Part shown: positions 38,414 through 50,720 of the stretch, piece by piece
Numbering within the stretch: position 1 is the first letter of the stretch
Layout: every line of letters begins with the position of its first letter
NCBI GenBank assembly: GCA_021234155.1
Contig: JAJEKV010000024.1
Span: 15,461,030-15,525,029, forward strand
Direction of reading: 5' to 3'
DNA: 64,000 nucleotides
From: Isoetes taiwanensis
Taxonomy: Eukaryota > Streptophyta > Lycopodiopsida > Isoetales > Isoetaceae
Notes under the pieces: generated by a model
Told to the model about the DNA's origin: nothing
Database searches by the model: none
What the model saw: only the letters and a program-made list of their open reading frames with translations
Program-made: the position numbers and the translations under genes

Positions 38414-38426
38414 GGCTCTGATACCA
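38414..38426 (-). other. Primer-binding site (initiator Met tRNA)
   Basis: The minus strand reads TGGTATCAGAGCC one base after the LTR end, the usual complement of the 3' end of plant initiator tRNA-Met. Confidence 0.92.
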
Positions 38427-40098
38427 TTGTGACGCTCCCTGCTAAACATACAAATTTTCGGCCATACACTTTCGGCGAGAAATCCCCGACCAGGCTCGAC
38501 AACCGCCCGCAGGCCCTCCGGTCTACCCGCACTCTAAGGTGACCCTAGTGCGGGGAGGGGACACGAAGGTGTCTTGCGCGCCCTCCCCCTATGGGCTCCT
38601 ATATCAGCGGAAGCGATAAACATGTCAGAACTAGCATCAAACATATACAAATACTACCTCGAAGGTAGTCCATCACACATATACCAATGCAAAGATGATA
38701 ATCATAAACCGCAAAACATGATAGCTCCTACCCGTGCTCGGACTTCGTGGGAGGGATGATGGCCACCGGGCTGCCTCAAGGTAGAGCGGAGACCAAGTCA
38801 TGGCAATGGCGAGGGCTGGCATAAGACAATGGCTAGGTTTGACCACTCCATCCGCCCCTCCTGTGCATACTTTGCAGATGGGATAAATCAGGCTCTGGCG
38901 TGACTCTAGCCTTCTGGATACGCAATCCCATGGCATCACCCATCGGGACTACTCCAGGTTGCATCTCCATGGTCCGATGAGGCAGGAAGGGTTGCATCTC
39001 CCCTTCCCAGGGTCTAGAGGTTCCGTGGGCGGCTAGAGAATCGTGGCGACACACGATTCGTACCCGACTTAACCCCCCCAAAACGAGAGCCAAGCCAACA
39101 CTTGCAGCTCTCGAGAGGCAGGGCGACACCATCGCCCCAGGAGGTGTCGGACCCATGCTCGGCCCACACGAAGTGACCGACCATAAGTCTAGCCCACTAT
39201 GGGATCCTTCGAAGCCCCCACTCGGCAGGGATCCTCCCTCCACATTTCCTCTAGCCCCGTTATATGGTGCTGAGTCACATCATAGCCTCGATAGCCTGGT
39301 GGGCTCCTATGCACAGGCCGCAACTAATAGGAACTAAGGGATCTAATCTAGGAGCGTACTACATATGGCTCTAGGTCTCACAAGGCACCCAAAATTAAAA
39401 CCAATATGAGTTTTTACCCTAGTTATATATATAAAACCGCTTAATAAAACTAATACATCTTTGTGGGTTGATATCATTAAAAACCTTATATGAATTTTAT
39501 ATGGTGTTCACCAAGGTGGTTTTCTAACATGTTTAAAAGCAATAATTAAATATAATGCTTTATATGCATGGTTTGTGAATGTGGCGTGGTATGGTGGTAA
39601 TAAGACGTGGTTTATTATATTGTTATATATACGTGGTTTTTAGAATGCTAAAATAGCATGACTTATTGATGTGGTAATCTATATGGTTCTCCTTGTGTTT
39701 ACTTGTCATAGGTCATGATTGTTTAATGGCCTAAAGCCTTGCATGTTTGTGCATCAAACCCGTAATTCTTTTAGTATGGGACGATGGTTTAGTAAGTTTT
39801 TTATGGAGTGGTTAAAGGTCATAAATCACTAGTGTTTTGTTTTCGAAAGCAGATTAAGATACTTTATAACACCACGTAATTTTATTTTCTTAACTTGTAG
39901 TGGTTTCTTTGTTCAAACCCTTCATAATTGGTGTGTGTTATCTGAAGCATATATCACTACCGTCTTGTTTCCCAAAGCCTAGGTGTATATGACTAGTGGT
40001 TTCTAAAAGATAGTCCCAAATTCCATGAGCTTGCAAGATCAAAAAATAATAAAAACAAATAAATCAAAGCTATGAGGATTTGAACCCCATTTTAACCA

Positions 40099-40290
40099 TA
40101 TATTGTGCATTATACCCAAAGTGGATACTTTAGTCATGCACTAAATCACTTTCTTTATATCTATATATTGTGCATTATACCCAAAGTGGATACTTTAGTC
40201 ATGCACTAAATCACTTTCTTTATATCTATATATTGTGCATTATACCCAAAGTGGATACTTTAGTCATGCACTAAATCACTTTCTTCATAT
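40099..40290 (+). repeat. 65-bp unit repeated three times
   Basis: Near-identical units start TATATTGTGCATTATACCC at 40,099, 40,164 and 40,229. They lie inside the CACTA-like element. Confidence 0.9.
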
Positions 40291-40445
40291 CTTACTCATC
40301 CTCCGCAGATTTTATTCAGAAAAAATGGCCTATGATAATTTATTAAATAAAAAACTACTTGCCGCGGAACCTGAGAACGTCTTCGCTAACGTCTCCGCTG
40401 CTACAAAAGATGGGAAAAACCATAAAGAGACCCTCCTTTGCTAGA

Positions 40446-41090
40446 TCAAAAGACAAAGTGGATGTAGAGGCTAACCTTGCTAAGAGAATGCAAAGGTCCA
40501 AGACCAAGGCCAACTGGAACCCCAGCTGAAGTTTTGTTCCCCATACCTTCGTGACTCTTCGTTTTCTCCTCTTCAAGCCCAATGCCAGAGTCATGAGATG
40601 CAATTCCAGTATCTGTGCCTCCTTCAGTATTGTTTGCATTGCTAGATGAGCTAGACTGCTCATGCTCATTCTTGCATTGCATTCTGTTAATTTCTGAGCT
40701 TGAATCCTACCCAGATGGAAAAGACATCGTGTAAGTACAGATGACATCCAAGAACACACATACCAAATACACGTGAATATGAGCTATTACCTTGCCCACC
40801 AACCCTTCACATTTGTCTCACCCAGGTTCAATGTGAAATACATATGTTGTGTTTTCATTTGGACAAGAAGCTCAAGTTGAGACACCCTAGGCTAGCATTT
40901 GGGATCTTTGACACACATTCTCCACCTCCGCACCTCTGCGGTAGTAACATAGTGCCTTAGTGACAATGATACAATTTTGAATGTACTCTGACGCATGCTA
41001 CCTGTGGAAGGAACTTGAAGACTATCCTGAACTTGATTTTGAGCAGCAGTGGCAGCACCTGCATTAGAAGTTTGGGAGCGTGGCATCATT
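40446..41090 (-). pseudogene. Captured exon pieces, possibly of a BAG6-like ubiquitin-domain protein
   Basis: On minus, after an acceptor-like GGGTAG near 40,709, an open stretch reads DSSSEINRMQCKNEHEQ, a Ser/Asn/Gly-rich run and AGVPVGLGLGPLHSL before the frame loses sense near 40,490. A separate stretch near 41,089-40,990 reads SQTSNAGAATAAQNQVQDSL. The low-complexity composition and a VPVGLGLG-type motif resemble plant BAG6/Scythe-like proteins (ubiquitin-like domain, protein quality control), judged from memory only. It lies inside a non-autonomous transposon and has no start or complete domain, so a captured fragment is the most likely reading. Confidence 0.35.
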
Positions 41091-44000
41091 CTTAAGCTTT
41101 GATGCAGATTTCCCGCAGATGAGGACCATATTTGCTGGAAAATTTGTAACGGAGCTGACAGTTGTGAAATGCATGCACCGATTATCCACTTTTAGGCATC
41201 GATTTACAGTATGAGAATATGCCATTGCCATAAAGACAATACAAGCCACGATTCCAAATGGCCACCAGGCAGCGATTCTTACTAACAGATTATTGCTTGC
41301 CTTCCTTGGCATTAGCCTGATCGATTTACAAAACAACAGTTACAGAAGGCCCAGCGAGACTTGGGCACCAAACAGAGGCCCAAGATGCCAAATCAATGTC
41401 TGCCACGCCATTCTAAGTTCTTTTTCCTTTTTTCTTTTCAATTATAAGAATAATAAGCCATTGGCAATTTTAAGAATTAAAGAAAACCCACATATGAATC
41501 AAATCCATGTCCTTGTTCAAAGCAACAAACAAGTACCTTATGAACTTTTTAAGAGATGCAAACACCTCTTATTGTGCTCAAGCACATGGACGATAGAAAG
41601 CAAACGGTTCCAAATTGTTTGCAAAAATAACATGCAACCGATTATGCCTTACAAAAGTACATGCAACCCATTACGACTAATAGACACGTGGCAAACATGC
41701 ATGCTTCCAAAAATCACTAATAGAAAACGTACTATGATGTGGCTTCACCACCACTTATGCAAGATGGAATACTTCCAATATCTCGTTAAGGATATTTATT
41801 GAGAAGCACATGCTAATATTTTCGATAATTAGAGCTCGACTATGAACAAGCATTCTTTACCAAATAATCCCTGGCCATTTTATCAAGCACTGTAAAAGTA
41901 CATGGAATACTTCCAATCCCCAGCACCTTCTAAAGTATTTTGGTTTTTGCCCTCTAAATGTCTTTTGCTTTTACAACTTGGCTAAGTTTTAGCATCTTTG
42001 CCAAGAGCAAAGCAGCCCAGATTAGTTTTTGGAGACGATTTTTCTCCTCCTCTTTTTCTTCTTCTATTCGAAGTGTGTGAAATCCCCGCAGATGACTGTA
42101 ATGTGGCCCTTGGTTGTTCAAGAAAGGTATGTTGCAGTTTTACCCCATTCTTCAAAAAACAAAGTTGCAGTTTCTATTAGCACTTGTCTGGCACTTGATT
42201 CAATTTCCAAAGATCAAGGATCAACCCTGCCAATTAATCGAGTGTTTGGGAGTTAAAGCGGTAGCGTTTTTTTGTTTTAGGAGGAGTATTTTGGTAATTG
42301 CTAATTGTTGCATGGAATTAGACGGCTATGACGTGCCACTATAAAAATGGTTCACTCTCATCTAATTCAGTCGAATCTGGCTCTAATGAGCTCATCTTGC
42401 TATGAACAATAATAATCTTCTTTATATGATAGAATTTTAGCTTTCCTTTCTATTGAGAAATAAAAGTATTAAACATATCTAAACTTCTTCAAGCAAGCTG
42501 CCGAAGATAATGCCATACCTTTTTCGATGCACTAGAAGTCATGCAGCTAGAAAATGTTGTAATATAAAGGGGGGGAGGGGGGATGATGCATGTAGAAAAT
42601 ACTAGTCAACTTGCAATCCTCAAGCAAAGAGAAGATAAGGAATGCAGTATGGGACCCAACAAGAGAATAAATGCGTTGAATCTTGTTCTAAGCATGAGCA
42701 TCATCAAGATCAGATGTAAATACTTCATCTGTGTGTGTATCCCTGCCAAATATATTGTTCATCAGGTATGCCAAGTCCCTGGCTTTGCCTCTTTCATTCC
42801 CTGAGATAGATTGTCTTGCATGTTCAGTGTTAATGCCATGGAAGGCACATTTAACTCAAGTGTCCTGCCTCTGCATCTGTATCTGGCTTTTGGCTTGGAG
42901 TTTCAAATAATGTTGTCGTTCTTCCAAAAAAAAAAAAAAAGGGAAATTGACTCAAGTGTCTTGAACAAAATATTTCCACACTCAAAGTGGGACATTCATC
43001 CTTCAATATAATCATGAAACCTACCTTCAAACAGATGCTCGAAAAAGGAATTCAATACTTCGATGATATTCCTCTGCTTTAAGGCAGTATATCCTAAATG
43101 CTTCAAGTGCCAAATTAATAGAAATCTTCGGTAAATTCTAGTCCCCCTGCCGTAATTACTATTTATCCAAGCTCATTCTTGTGTATATGAAATGTTGCTA
43201 TGATGTCTAAACTGGATACAATTCTCTTGGGTTACAATGTTTGTTAGAACTGATGATCCAAATTAAAAAATCGTAAGCAATCGCCTGCTCATGGATGATC
43301 AGTCTAAGCTGAAAGCTTTGAAGACTGTTGCAGCGTCTTCTACATTTAAATCAGATATATGGTGTCTTTTGAGCTTTAATTACATTTTGCAAAAAAAAAA
43401 AAAAAAAGTTCTATGGTCATAAAAGTGGGGATTCTAGCCAGCGCTGGAGCTCCACAACATTTGGGTGATCCCCATTAATAACTCAACATGAATTGGGAAT
43501 CAAGAGAATGTTCTTAGCTCCCCCACACAACTCCATCAAACACGGGTTTGCCCTTTCGAGCAACCCAAAAATAATTATACCTATAGTGGTCTGATAACGA
43601 TTAGTTATAATAGCTATTTCCTTTGGACTCTTGTGTTAATAGCCATCATGAAATGACGACCCTTTTGAGTGAAACTTATGAGTAACCACTAAATTGACCA
43701 TAATCCAATTTTTAATAAATCAATGTTGTAATAGAAAAACCAACATGAATAATCACTATGAAATTTAAAATAGTATTAAAAACTCCCACAATTGAAACCA
43801 ATGTGAATAACCATCAACACATTGAAAACAATATTGAAAAACTCTTACGACAAGTCACTACCAATTCGATAAACCATGGTATATTAAAAAACCATGATGA
43901 ATTACCACTATTGCATTAAAAACCATATCAAAAACCATTATCAACTCAAATAAACCATGCTTCAACAAAAAACCAGTATAATTAACTATGTACTAATTAT
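41091..44000. other. Interior of the CACTA-like element
   Basis: No transposase motif or supported gene. Two A-runs lie at about 42,929 and 43,391. From about 43,600 the sequence becomes the subterminal AAACCA-rich repeat zone. Confidence 0.45.
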
Positions 44001-44823
44001 AAAAACCACAATAATATGTGGTTTTTATTAAGGATAAAAAAATCTGCATAGAAAACCACACCAATAGTGGTTTTTTAGTGGTAAATTATAGTAGTTAAGT
44101 TTTTGGGTGCCTTGTGTCTCTACCCCCCTTCCCAATACAAGAGGAGCAAACATGATCAATCATCATCACATAATCATCATATCATGAGAATAATCATAAG
44201 AACATCTTAACCTAATCATCTATATCTAACTTACAGTTAGAGTTCCTTGATTAGGGTTCAAGATGATGAATGAGGGTTCTAGGATGGCTCTACCCTAGAT
44301 ACAAGATACTAACTCATTTGGAATGCTAATCCCAGATGAACTACTATGACTACTACTCTACATACCTGCTCCAAAAGCACTCCCTCCCAATCTTGGCGTC
44401 TCCATGGTCTTCGAAGTGTTCGAGGTAGCTCCCACTCCTGCTGATGCGCTCACGCTCTGGGGGCTGCCATGCTATGCTGTGCCACAGCAGATGGTTCTCG
44501 AAACGGAGTTTCGAGCGCGAAGAAGGTTCCCAGATTGTTGGAGCCAGAAAAGAGGCCTAGGGTTAGGGTTTAGGCCTTTATAGGTTAGGGTTCACATGTT
44601 ATGCCACGTGGCTCCAATAGGGTAAGTCCGTGTGGCGGGTGCCCAATGGGTTAAGGCCACGTGGAAAATGGTCTTAACCTAAGGTTGGCTAAGTTATATG
44701 AATAACTTAGTCACGCCCCCTAGTGCCACAATCTATGGTATACAAGGCTATGAAGATAGACTTGTATAGTGACGGGTCCAGGAATATACGTATTTATAGC
44801 GTATATTCCCCTGGAACGTCACA

Positions 44824-45890
44824 ATGCTCAGGCCGTATCACACCATCAGGACAGCTAGTAACCAGTAGTATTGGAGTACGTCAGGGTTGCCCCCTCTCCC
44901 CCACACTCTTTGGCATGTACATTGACTAGCTGGAAGATTGGCTTTCAGAGCACGGGGGTGCGGGCACCCATCTCATGCATCACACAATCCGGCAACTCAC
45001 ATATGCTGACGATGTCAACCTCCTGGCCTATACTCCAGAGGACATGCAACATCACCTAGATGCTCTTGACACTTTTTGCCGATTCACTGGCATGCGAGTC
45101 AATTTGGCCAAAACTAGGGTGCTGCTAGTTTCGTCATCCCGTCAGCCAAGGCTTCCCTCATTCACTTACCAGGGACAAAATGTAGAGGTCGCTCCGACCT
45201 ACAAGTACTTGGGGATCGAGTTCTACTACCACCCACTGGAATGCTGCCATCAGGTTGCGGTCACGGCGGGTTGGATTGGAAAGCACTATATGCCATGTAG
45301 AACAATAGCCACAAGGCAGAGTTGTATGCCTCGGGCCACCAGTCACACTTGTTTAGGGCCTTGGTCGAGCCGGTCCTCCTGTATGGGGCAGAAGTGTGGG
45401 GTCCGGTGATATCCCTCACCACCTGGAATGACCTCGAGCAGGTGCAGAAAGCCTTCTTGGCACGAGCCCTTGGGGTAAAGTCCACAATTCCATACCAGAT
45501 CCTACTCCAGGAGATAGGTTTTCTACCCCTTCAACGGGCTGCATTGGAACGCCATATTATTTACCTCCAGAAGGTGGTCGCTATGGGTGATACACGTTTG
45601 CCCAACCTTGCTTTGGCCGTAGTAATGGGTCCCCAATGCCTCAAAGCCTGCTAGAAGGACAAGCAAGCTCAGTGGTTCTCACGTTGGTGTGTACAGGCAA
45701 ACAGATGTGTACAGGTACGGACAAAGAAGGATCACAATGCACTAAAGTTGTACCTAGATGCTACTTTCCTTCGCAAGCTCTGGGATGCAGATGCCCTGAT
45801 ACACGTTAAACTGGCACACTATCAGCAGCAGGTCAATCCTAGGTTCACGAGCAAGCATGTCCCGAGATCGACATACTGAGATCAAAACTA
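44824..45890 (+). mobile_element. LINE B, 3' portion: second half of RT
   Basis: The sequence resumes exactly where LINE B broke off at 28,398. It shows SSIGVRQGCPLSPTLFGMYI, QLTYADDVNLLAYTPEDM (RT catalytic YADD), NLAKTRVLLVSS, YKYLGIEF, LFRALVEPVLLYGAEVWGP and ARALGVKSTIPYQILLQEIG. Frames shift a few times. The copy ends near 45,890 without a visible tail. Confidence 0.88.
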
Positions 45891-45930
45891 AAGCATGCAT
45901 AAAATTATAAGATGAGCAATCCCCCATGTG

Positions 45931-46252
45931 CTTCTTGATCCAACTCAGAGATCTAGGAGAAAATCGTGATACCAGGGTTTCCGACTAAAAGGGTGTATGA
46001 CTATGGAGATTTAAAAGTGTCAAGTATTTGTGGTTGTTAATCAAACAAAGAGTAAGTATATTCTAAGTAGGCAAGTTGTTAATGTACAATGTTTCTTGAT
46101 ACAACTCAAGGATCTAGGAGAAAATCCCGATACTAGAGTTTTCGACCAAAAGGTGCATGAATATAGAGATCTAAAAGTGTCAAATGTTTGTGGTTGTCAA
46201 TCAAATAGAGAGTAAGTATATTCTAAGTAGGCAAGTTGTTAATGTACAATGT
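45931..46252 (+). repeat. 161-bp tandem duplication
   Basis: Two adjacent copies share ATCTAGGAGAAAATC, GTTTGTGGTTGT, and AGTAAGTATATTCTAAGTAG followed by GCAAGTTGTTAATGTACAAT. The second begins at 46,092. Confidence 0.88.
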
Positions 46253-46426
46253 CCTCCTCCTCTAAATTGCAGATATATGCTCAAATTTAAAAGAAGCGTC
46301 AAAAAATTTGTGTAATCAATATGTCATGACAGTTTCTAACATTTGCATTTATGTGCCCTTATATCTTAAGGTATTGAGATCTTATATGCAGAAAACAAAA
46401 CTATAATTTGGAGGTGCATTTTTTTT

Positions 46427-46557
46427 GGGTTGCCCCTAGGGGGGCAAACCCTTGTTTATGTGGGCTTTTGGCATATCCTAGGTTTATGCTAGAATATCCC
46501 TAGGATATGCTGGTGACTGCTCAAAACCTCCTACTTCCTGTAAACTGGCGGTCACCT
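46427..46557 (+). repeat. Dispersed repeat, copy 2
   Basis: Matches the reverse complement of 13,881-14,011. The first 25 bp form a hairpin (GGGTTGCCCC...GGGGCAAACCC). Confidence 0.7.
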
Positions 46558-47430
46558 GATAAAGAACTTCGGCGTCTCATTCCGGCTCTGCATGGCAAGG
46601 CTTTCCTTATAAAATCAGGTAGCAGATTGGCTCTTGCAATTCAATCATAGTTTTTCTTAATTTTTAATAGCATTTCTGTGATTTTTCTTGTCTGCAGAAG
46701 CATCGCTTGATGGGATTTAGCGTGAAGACTTGACAGCAAAGGCTATTGAACTCAACAATGGAGCATCTCTTATGCTGGATTCGTCCTTCCTCTGGCCTTA
46801 TAGTTGAAGTTTTTTCCCCTTCGCGGAATCCGGGCTTAACCTAGGTATTTTTCAGCCTTCGAAGTGCGTTAGCCTTTGGCAGTATTTTTTGGTGGGCGAT
46901 GACAGAGGTTTGCTCCTGCCCAGAGTTGTCCTGCCGTGATTTGGGGTCATTCTGTTTGGGGTCCAGTTTCTTCCATTCTAGGCATCGAGCTCAAGGAGCA
47001 TTAGACCGTGGATTTGATTGTAGATTGCAGTTTGTACTAGGAGCAGAAGCTGGTCTGATAAGTGCAACTGTTGCAACTAAACTTTATGTATAATGTATAG
47101 GGAAGAGAAAAACGAGTTGTTCAAGCACAAAAGCTCTGGATTGCAATACTTGGAGTTCAATTTGAAACAGGGAATCGTTACATGCTTTGCAAGGTCTATA
47201 TTTGTGTTTTTCCTTTCTTTATAACTTTGCTTACTTTGGGCAATAAGCAGGAACTTTCTATGGTCGAGTATTTTTGACCCAAAACTTCACTTGACTCAAC
47301 TCCAAAACATTAATGCCTTTCTTCTTGAAATGGATATCACGGATCAATAATCTATATTGCAAAACATAAAATGATGTGATTTCCATCTTTCTGGTGTTCT
47401 TCATAGATGATACTATTATGACTGAGGATG
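46558..47430. other. Spacer
   Basis: No supported gene; the ORF at 46,899-47,093 has no recognisable motif. Confidence 0.4.
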
Positions 47431-48458
47431 CTATTTACTATTATGACTGAGAAGCTTACGGATTTGGGAATTATGCATTATTGTTTAGTGATTGAATGAG
47501 AAACCATAGCTGGTATACATTACTCAACAAAAATACATCTCTGAGATACTAGTGCAGTTCTATATGACAGAATGTACGTCTGCATTACCACCATTTGAAC
47601 CAGGTTAGAAGCTTACTCTCGAAGCTTCAAAAGAAGATACATGAGTCATTGTTATATCTTACTAATCCTATTGTTATATCTTACTCATTCTAGAGCTATC
47701 ATTTTGTAGAGACGGTTAGTGGAGCCATTGTTATATCTTACTCATACTAGACCAAACCTAGCGCATACATAGTACATGCAGACATTAAGAGTTTTTGTCA
47801 TGTTTAATGCATAATCCAAGGAAGTATCGCTGGTTTGGTGCTAGACATTGTCTTCAGGGTACAAAAACAAAAGGGACTACAATCGAGTATCTGACCGAGG
47901 TTTTCATTTGTTTTAAGACTCAAATATGACATCTACAATATTGCTTCCAGAAAATGTCTTACAAGGTATGTTCTTTCTTTCCTTTTATCCTATGAAAGTA
48001 ATCCCATTTTGGAAAAGTCGGAAACAGGAGTCTACAAGTTTAAGTACAACTAAGGCAGAACTTAGAGCACTTGTTTTTACAGTTCAAAAATTGATATGGA
48101 TTGTTCATCTCTATGAAGATCTAGGTGTGTTAACAAATCCTACAGTTACATTTTGTGATAATAGTGGTGCAATGTTGCATGTCAAGGACTATCAATTGCA
48201 TATACAGATTAAACATCGACATCAAACTGCATTTTATAAGAGAGAATTATCCTATTGTTCCACCTCACATCAAGCAACTGATGGCTTAACTGAACAACTT
48301 GTAGGCAGCCAGTTCTCTCATATGAAGCAGATCTTACATATTTATACCTGCTATTGTTGCTAAGAAGGTTTTTTTACTGCTACTTCAGCTCAGGGGGATA
48401 CAATTCTTTTTTATATGTTAGCTGTTTCTTTTGTTTTTTTTTCAGTCAACAGGAGGGG
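47431..48458 (+). pseudogene. Ty1/copia pol 3' end (RT to RNase H), decayed
   Basis: RT remnants at 47,440-47,620 read MTEKLTDLGIMHYCLVIE and, with stops, an FEPG-x-KLTLEASKED-like stretch. 47,700-47,870 keeps SILTHTRPNLA-like and HNPRKYRWFGARH-like pieces. RNase H is open at 47,990-48,280: FWKSRKQESTSLSTTKAEL, ALVFTVQKLIWIVHLYEDLG, TFCDNSGAMLHVKD and IQIKHRHQ. Known: these blocks are the last domains of copia polyproteins. A polypurine tract (48,450-48,458) and an LTR start follow. Dead by several stops. Confidence 0.87.
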
Positions 48459-48700
48459 TGTTGGAATATTCCATACTCCAGTTACATCCACGTGCATGCA
48501 TGCATGCTATTATGACTAAGCAGGGTGGTCATGATGTTGTTGACCTGAAAATATATACCAGAGTCACACTTAGATCACTTTGTTGAGTTCAATCTAGAAT
48601 CGGAGAGTCTGGCACTTATTCATTGTATAGTTTGCTTTCTGTTTTCGTATAAAGGCTACTGAAGTTACCTTTTGCATATCTTTCGGCCCTAGAGTATTCT
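48459..48700 (+). mobile_element. Ty1/copia 3' LTR (start only certain)
   Basis: TGTTGGAATATTCC follows AGGAGGGG directly, the standard PPT-LTR junction. The 3' limit could not be fixed; 48,700 is a guess. Confidence 0.55.
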
Positions 48701-50650
48701 AGAATAAAGATGCTAAAAGCGGGAAAAATAACCAGTCTTGGCTATCTACCCAAGGATCTTCTTATTGTTGTCAGCTCTGGATCACAGTTGATTGAGGTTC
48801 TTAATTGTGATATAAGTAGATGTTCTCCGCACAGCATGCCTAGAAGCACATTCAAAGGGGCCCCCATTAAATACGATTGCAACAAGGCAACTTGCCCTGT
48901 TTACTAAACTCCAGCAGCTCCAAATTTAAATTAAAAGCAAAGCAAGCCCAGCTACAAATTCGTTGGTTGGAAGGGGCTTAGATCAAGCAAGCCCAGGCAA
49001 GACCAGGATGTTCAAGTAAGGCAGGCATGAATTTAGTTTTTGTTTCCTCTAAGCGAAAATATAATATGTGTTGCAAACCACCCTTGATATCATTGTTTCT
49101 TTTTGCAGATTAATCTGCATGGCTTAAATCCAATACAGAACTTCGGCCTATCTGCTCAAATCTTGGGCCAACGATAGGAACCCGTGTTAACTTGGGCCAG
49201 GAATGGGAAACCACCTTAGGTATTTCTTAGATAAATCAGAAATAACATCCCTTTGATTTTTCGTGATGCCATTCCTGAGACATATGGAACGGTAACTGCG
49301 CAAGGGCATAGCAATGTGCTTGAACATACAACATACAGACTTTCATTTGTAACCTACAGAGTGACAAAGGATTAGAGCTCTGTAACTAGGAAATATTTTC
49401 TAGAGTTGTGTTGTAGATTGTGTGATCATAGATTGTGTGATCATACCCAAGGGATGGTATAATTGGGGTGTATAACAGTTCATATTCATATATATATATC
49501 CAAACAGATCTGTTCTTTACACACATGCTTGCTTTTAATACAGACAACTGTGATCTGCAGAAGTTTATGCTTGGTGAATATAGATGTTATGGGCAAATTA
49601 CCTTCGCATCAAGAATCAGATGATTGCTGTGGCTTTTATTACTGTTGCTGCATTTGAATTATTTGCAACCAGTCATGACATTGAAGGAGGTTCTGACTCA
49701 TGTGCCCTTGCAAAAAAATACTATATGAAGAGGTAAATGATATTATTTCAATTTGTTGGTTGCATCATCATGCACATGTTGGGGAAGGTGTTATAATGTA
49801 ATACTCAGGTGCAACAACTACGTGTTCGTTTTCCTCTTGCTTCAATGGCAGTGATGGGAAGACCTTGAATTTGTAGTTGTTATAATATATTATTTAACTG
49901 GCAATGAAAACTAATAATGAGGGTGTCTATGCCTGAAAGATTCTTGCTTCCAACAAATGCGTAATAAAGATATATCTATATTATGAACTGCAAAATGGGA
50001 TCACATGAATAACAACTTCTTGATCCAGGATTATCTTATGCACGATTTGGAAATGGATGATCATGATATGCAAAATGAGATTACATGAATAATAGCTCAT
50101 CCAGGATTATCTTATGCAGGATTTAGAAATGGATGATCAACAATGGTTGAGAATTATGCATATTAGTATGAAGTCTGCTACGAAATGGCTCCAAATGTGT
50201 ACAAAATTGAGCAATTGAGCAGGAATATTAGGAATTTCATGTTTAATGTCAGCATTTTGCTAATAAACATTATATACTCTCTGATGTGGTTTGGGTGATG
50301 CAGGGATGCTTTCATTCTTGCCATGTTGACAAGAACACGTAGGAAACAGAGCTAGACAAGTTTGGGAAGGGAACAATGATGAGAGGTTTTGTAAGAATTT
50401 TTTTTGGATGTTGTTATGTTAGTATGGGAGAGTTATCTGCCTCATAAACAAGTTTTCTAGCACCAAAAGTAGGCAGTTGACCATGTAGCTACAATCAAAG
50501 ACATGAGCAAACTGTTTTCTTGGACAAGATATAATGACACCTCTATGTTGATGCATGTGGTACACTTGATAGTGCTCAAAGATTCATGAGTATGTTTAAG
50601 ATTGGGTCAGTTAAACACACCTATGTAAACATTGACACCTCTACTATCAT

Positions 50651-50720
50651 ATTCTATTCTATTCTATTCTATTCTATTCTATTCTATTCTATTCTATTCT
50701 ATTCTATTCTATTCTATTCT
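50651..50720 (+). repeat. (ATTCT)14 microsatellite
   Basis: Fourteen perfect ATTCT units. The same pentamer forms the 3' tail of LINE C (53,479-53,498), so this may be the remnant of a LINE tail, though the sequence before it is not LINE-like. Confidence 0.95.

Larger units (their letters stand above)
39379..44116. mobile_element. CACTA-like DNA transposon nested in the LTR
   Basis: Perfect 16-bp terminal inverted repeats CACAAGGCACCCAAAA / TTTTGGGTGCCTTGTG. The 3-bp duplication TCT flanks it (39,376-39,378 and 44,117-44,119), and the intact left LTR shows the empty site GGTCTCTACC. Both subterminal regions are packed with AAACCA/TGGTTT motifs, as in CACTA elements, although the terminus is CACAA rather than CACTA. 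Size 4,738 bp. No transposase recognised, so probably non-autonomous. Confidence 0.85.
28399..44823 (-). mobile_element. Ty3/gypsy chromovirus with an H3-like gene, inserted in LINE B
   Basis: Complete by its ends: left LTR 28,399-30,031, right LTR 38,428-44,823 (including a nested transposon), and a perfect 5-bp duplication ATGCT at 28,394-28,398 and 44,824-44,828. LTRs begin TGTGACGCTCC and end GTCACA. Minus orientation is shown by the primer-binding site beside the right LTR and the polypurine tract beside the left LTR. Minus-strand order is LTR, PBS, leader, H3-like ORF, tandem-repeat zone, unrecognised gag/protease zone, RT, integrase, chromodomain, PPT, LTR. The net size without the nested element is about 11.7 kb. 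All coding parts are broken. Confidence 0.93.
38428..44823 (-). repeat. Chromovirus 5' LTR (right copy), split by a nested transposon
   Basis: 38,428-39,378 and 44,117-44,823 together match the left LTR from end to end (about 1,655 bp). It differs by a diverged patch near the start and an insertion of about 12 bp near 44,753-44,765. Confidence 0.92.

Noticed and set aside
42925-43410. A-runs as tails of retroposed mRNAs
   Set aside because: No gene-like sequence precedes either run and no target duplication was seen.
46899-47093. 64-codon ORF with several Cys
   Set aside because: No signal peptide, no family pattern, and frame lost immediately after.
50651-50720. Possible CRISPR-like or satellite array
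   Set aside because: It is a simple ATTCT microsatellite without spacers.
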